Part shown: piece after piece, positions 61,282 to 64,000 of the stretch
Layout of the letters: every line of letters starts with the position of its first letter
How positions within the stretch are numbered: position 1 is the stretch's first letter
NCBI RefSeq assembly: GCF_008642335.1
Contig: NZ_CP029191.1
Coordinates: 248,001-312,000, forward strand
Origin: Streptomyces venezuelae
GTDB taxonomy: Bacteria; Actinomycetota; Actinomycetes; Streptomycetales; Streptomycetaceae
DNA: 64,000 bases
Reading direction: 5' to 3'
The notes under the pieces: model-generated
The model's database searches: none
The model's input: the letters and a program-made list of their open reading frames with translations, nothing else
What the model was told of the DNA's origin: nothing
Translations under genes and position numbers: made by a program

Positions 61282-63444
61282 ATGTTCTCTGGCCTGGGCC
61301 GATTCGTGGTGCGCCGCCCCTGGTGGATCATCCTCGCGTGGGTGATCGCGGCAGGCGCCGTCATCTCGCTGGCGCCGAAGCTCACCTCCAGCAGCGACGA
61401 GGCGAGTTTCCTGCCGGACCACTACGAGTCCATTCGCGCCGCCGACGTGCAGGAGAAGGACTTCCCCCAGCAGCGGAACGTCGGCGCGATCATCGTCTTC
61501 CAGCGCTCCGAGGGCGGGAAGCTGACGGCCGCCGACTCCGCCGACGTGGCGCGCGTCTCCAAGGACCTGCAGAACCGGAAGATCCCCGAGGTGCAGGCCG
61601 TCGTGCCGGGCGAGGTCTCGCCCAACAAGCAGGTACAGACCTCCGTCGTCGCCATGCCCAAGATCACCGACCCCGAGGACACCGCGCAGCAGGACGCCGT
61701 CAAGGAGCTGCGGGACGATCTCAACCCGGAGTTGAAGGGCACGGACCTCTCCGCGGGGATCACCGGCTCGGCGGCGCAGGCGCTCGACGAGAGCGACGCG
61801 TCGAAGAAGGCGGGGCTGCTCGTCGGCGTCGGCACCATCGTGATCATCGTCGTGCTGCTGCTCGTGATCTTCCGCAGCCCCATCATCGCGCTGCTGCCCG
61901 TCGTCCTCATCGGTCTGATCTCGCCGATGGCGACCGGTCTGATCGCCTCCGCCAACAAGGCCTTCGACCTGAAGGCCGACTCGTCCATCCAGGAGCTGCT
62001 GACCGTCGTGCTGTTCGGCGTCGGCACGGACTACATCCTGTTCCTGCTCTTCCGCTACCGGGAGGCGCTGCGCGCGGGCGAGGATCCCAAGAGCGGCATG
62101 GTGCACGCCGTGGAGCGGGTCGGCGAGGCGATCACGTCGGCGGCCGGCGCGGTCATCGTCGCCTTCGCCGCGCTGACGCTGTCCTCGCTCGGCATGCTGC
62201 GGTCGATGGGCCCCGCCCTGGCCATCGCCGTGTTCGTGACGCTTCTCGCCGGCCTCACCCTCGTCCCCGCGGTGGTGTCGCTCCTCGGCACGAAGGTGTT
62301 CTGGCCGTCGAAGTCCTGGCAGCGCGAGCCGCACGGTACGGGGTTCGCGAAGCTCGGCGCGTCCATCGCCCGCAAGCCCGCCGTCTGGGCCCTGGTGTCC
62401 GCGCTGTTCATGGGCGCCCTCGCGCTCGGTGCGCTCGGCTACAAGGCCAACTTCGACCTGGCCGGGTCCTCGCTGCCCAAGGACAAGGAGTCGATGGTCG
62501 CCCTGGACGACCTCCAGAAGGGCTTCCCCGCGGGCAGCACCGACCCGACGTCCGTGTACCTCACCTCGACGGACGGCAAGCCCGTCGCGGAGCCGCGCGC
62601 GGCCGCCTTCCGCAAACAGCTCGCCGACGTGCGCGGGGTGGGTGAGGTGGCGGCGCCGCGGCTGAGCCCGGACCGTACGACCGCCTCGTACTCCGTGATC
62701 CTCTCGGACCCGCCCGCCTCCGACAAGGCCCTCGCGACCCTCAAGGACCGGCTGCGGCCCGCCGCCCACGAGGACGCGCCGTCCGGCACTGAGGCGCTGG
62801 TCGGCGGCACCACGGCCGTGTACGTCGACATCAACAAGGCGGTCGACCGCGACTATTCGGTGGTCTTCCCGGTGGCCGCGCTCGCCATCATGGTGATCCT
62901 CGGCCTGCTGCTGCGCAGCCTGGTCGCGCCCTGGTACCTGATGCTGTCCGTCGCGCTCGGCTTCGGCGCGACGCTCGGCGCGACCTCCCTGCTCTTCCAG
63001 CAGATCGGCAGCCAGCCCGGCCTGATGTTCATGCTGCCCGTGATCATGTACTTGTTCGTGGTCGCGCTCGGTACGGACTACAACATCCTCATGGTGTCGC
63101 GGCTGCGCGAGGAGGCCCGCGAGGGGCGCTCCCCGCACGACGCGGCGGGCACGGCGGTGCGCCACTCGGGGCCGACGATCGGCTCGGCCGGCGTGATCCT
63201 CGCGGGTACGTTCGCGACGCTGATGCTCGCGGGCAACTCGACGCTCTCCCAGATGGGTTTCTCGCTCTCCTTCGGCATCCTCATCGCCGCGTTCGTCATG
63301 GCGTTGATCTTCACTCCGGCGCTGACGGCGCTCATAGGACACGCGGCGTGGTGGCCCGGGCACGGGGACGAGAAGCGGAACGGGCGCGACGTGACGGACC
63401 CGTCGGACGAGCAGGCGACGAGCGGCGCGACACGGTCCGGATAG
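61282..63444 (+). CDS. MMPL-family (RND-like) transporter, second copy
   Basis: A 720-residue protein with 12 helices in two halves and two extracytoplasmic loops (about 35-185 and 400-535). MMPL motifs: FGVGTDYILFLLFRYREAL and VVALGTDYNILMVSRLREEA, both with the GTDY proton-relay sequence. It differs clearly from the MMPL protein at 36.7 kb, whose relay pairs read GIDY and AMDY. Starts with ATG after GAGGAGAGGCAGTAGCC. Possibly exports lipids or drugs; adjoins no biosynthesis genes. Confidence 0.93.
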   Translation: MFSGLGRFVVRRPWWIILAWVIAAGAVISLAPKLTSSSDEASFLPDHYESIRAADVQEKDFPQQRNVGAIIVFQRSEGGKLTAADSADVARVSKDLQNRKIPEVQAVVPGEVSPNKQVQTSVVAMPKITDPEDTAQQDAVKELRDDLNPELKGTDLSAGITGSAAQALDESDASKKAGLLVGVGTIVIIVVLLLVIFRSPIIALLPVVLIGLISPMATGLIASANKAFDLKADSSIQELLTVVLFGVGTDYILFLLFRYREALRAGEDPKSGMVHAVERVGEAITSAAGAVIVAFAALTLSSLGMLRSMGPALAIAVFVTLLAGLTLVPAVVSLLGTKVFWPSKSWQREPHGTGFAKLGASIARKPAVWALVSALFMGALALGALGYKANFDLAGSSLPKDKESMVALDDLQKGFPAGSTDPTSVYLTSTDGKPVAEPRAAAFRKQLADVRGVGEVAAPRLSPDRTTASYSVILSDPPASDKALATLKDRLRPAAHEDAPSGTEALVGGTTAVYVDINKAVDRDYSVVFPVAALAIMVILGLLLRSLVAPWYLMLSVALGFGATLGATSLLFQQIGSQPGLMFMLPVIMYLFVVALGTDYNILMVSRLREEAREGRSPHDAAGTAVRHSGPTIGSAGVILAGTFATLMLAGNSTLSQMGFSLSFGILIAAFVMALIFTPALTALIGHAAWWPGHGDEKRNGRDVTDPSDEQATSGATRSG

Positions 63445-63462
63445 GTGCTCGGGTCCCCCGCG

Positions 63463-64000
63463 TCAGGCGGTCTCCGTCGCCGACTCGGGCGTGCCTGACG
63501 CCGCCGCCGTACGGGACGACGCCTCCGGCGGCTCCGCCCGGACGATCCCCGTCAGTGTCCCGCTCAGCGCCACGCACACCACGCCCGCGCCGACGGCCAG
63601 GCACACCTTGGCCACCCCGAACCCGGCCGCCGCCGCGGTGACGGCGGCGGCTCCGAGCGGGCCGAGCGAGTAGTGCGTGGTCCAGAACGCGGCGGTGACC
63701 CGCCCGAGCAGATGACCCGGCGTCACCTCCTGCCGCAGCGACATGGAGCAGATCCCGGCGACGCCGGTGGCCAGCAGCATGGTCGCCGAGAGCGCACCCA
63801 TCACCGGCACGCTCCCGGTCAGTCCGAGGCAGCCGACGGCGATGCCGGCGAGCGTGACGGCGCCGATCCAACTCACCCCGAAGCCGAGGCCCTTGCGCAA
63901 CCGGGCGACCAGGAAGGAGGCGACGAACGTACCGATCGTGCCCGCGCTCAGCACGTAGCCCACCGTGCCGTCGCCGTGGCCGAGGTCTTCCTTGATCCGG
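63463..64000 (-). CDS. MFS transporter (C-terminal part)
   Basis: About 178 codons lie in the window; the gene runs off the right edge. The frame continues through IKEDLGHGDGTVGYVLSAG to the border. Six helices of the second half are visible (TFVASFLVARLRKGLGFGVSW; AVTLAGIAVGCLGLTGSVPVMG; LRQEVTPGHLLGRVTAAFWTTHYSLGPLGAA), with the Arg-rich loop and GRV motif of MFS exporters of the EntS/MefA type. Convergent with the MMPL gene. Substrate unknown. Confidence 0.85.
   Translation of the reverse strand, partial: RIKEDLGHGDGTVGYVLSAGTIGTFVASFLVARLRKGLGFGVSWIGAVTLAGIAVGCLGLTGSVPVMGALSATMLLATGVAGICSMSLRQEVTPGHLLGRVTAAFWTTHYSLGPLGAAAVTAAAAGFGVAKVCLAVGAGVVCVALSGTLTGIVRAEPPEASSRTAAASGTPESATETA

Overview
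The window is chromosomal DNA from a high-GC actinomycete, almost certainly Streptomyces. GC is roughly 70-73% with strong third-position GC bias, GTG and TTG starts are frequent, and the families are typical of the genus: a subtilisin-inhibitor-like protein, an LPFR-motif microprotein, a carbohydrate ABC importer with no ATPase of its own, an SCO-style SAM methyltransferase (PF04672) and DUF1206, DUF3048 and DUF3093 proteins. I see no rRNA, tRNA, CRISPR array, insertion sequence or prophage. The content is mostly metabolic, transport and regulatory genes, with a few unusual small loci.

Layout. 0-6.8 kb: a Tm-1-like gene leaving the left edge, a divergent MocR regulator, an ankyrin protein, an AraC/GyrI-like regulator, a STAS anti-anti-sigma-like protein, a DUF1206 membrane protein and a TetR regulator. 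6.9-14.6 kb (all minus): TerB-like protein, DctA, a tartrate/D-malate dehydrogenase-type enzyme, a LysR regulator, a PepSY lipoprotein, a fused SecDF and a small secreted protein. 14.75-25 kb (minus): a mannoside module, reading binding protein, two permeases, GH38 alpha-mannosidase, a class I mannose-6-phosphate isomerase with a kinase-like N-terminal domain, a ROK sugar kinase and a LacI repressor, with a LacI-type palindrome before the first gene. 25-28.1 kb: an aminoglycoside nucleotidyltransferase-like gene and a cyanate detoxification locus (cynS, cynT, divergent cynR). 28.2-30.5 kb: small stress-type proteins (PRC-barrel, DUF6131, LPFR), a VOC protein and a hemerythrin. 30.6-32.5 kb: two exported hydrolases.

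32.5-35.4 kb: a cobalt ECF importer (cbiMNQO) behind a cobalamin riboswitch. 35.6-44.4 kb: DUF3048 lipoprotein-like protein, an MMPL transporter, a TTC38-like TPR protein, an exported M6-like zinc metalloprotease and an epoxide hydrolase. 44.5-50 kb: arylamine N-acetyltransferase, VOC protein, two methyltransferases, GNAT, and a divergent ArsR / S41 peptidase pair. 50-55.6 kb: a 941-residue secreted alpha/beta hydrolase, DUF3093, an AT-rich 49-codon gene, an SSI-family inhibitor, a cupin and a YunG-like protein. 55.6-64 kb: a CoA transferase, GNAT, a TauD-type dioxygenase with a putative leaderless leader peptide and attenuator, SAM methyltransferase, lipoamide dehydrogenase, a second MMPL transporter and an MFS gene cut by the right edge.

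The most noteworthy signals are the leader-peptide/attenuator arrangement before the TauD dioxygenase, an identical 14-nt palindromic core in two separate LysR-linked promoters, the fusion of a P-loop-like domain with a lost Walker A to a mannose-6-phosphate isomerase, and the AT-rich microgene beside the protease inhibitor.
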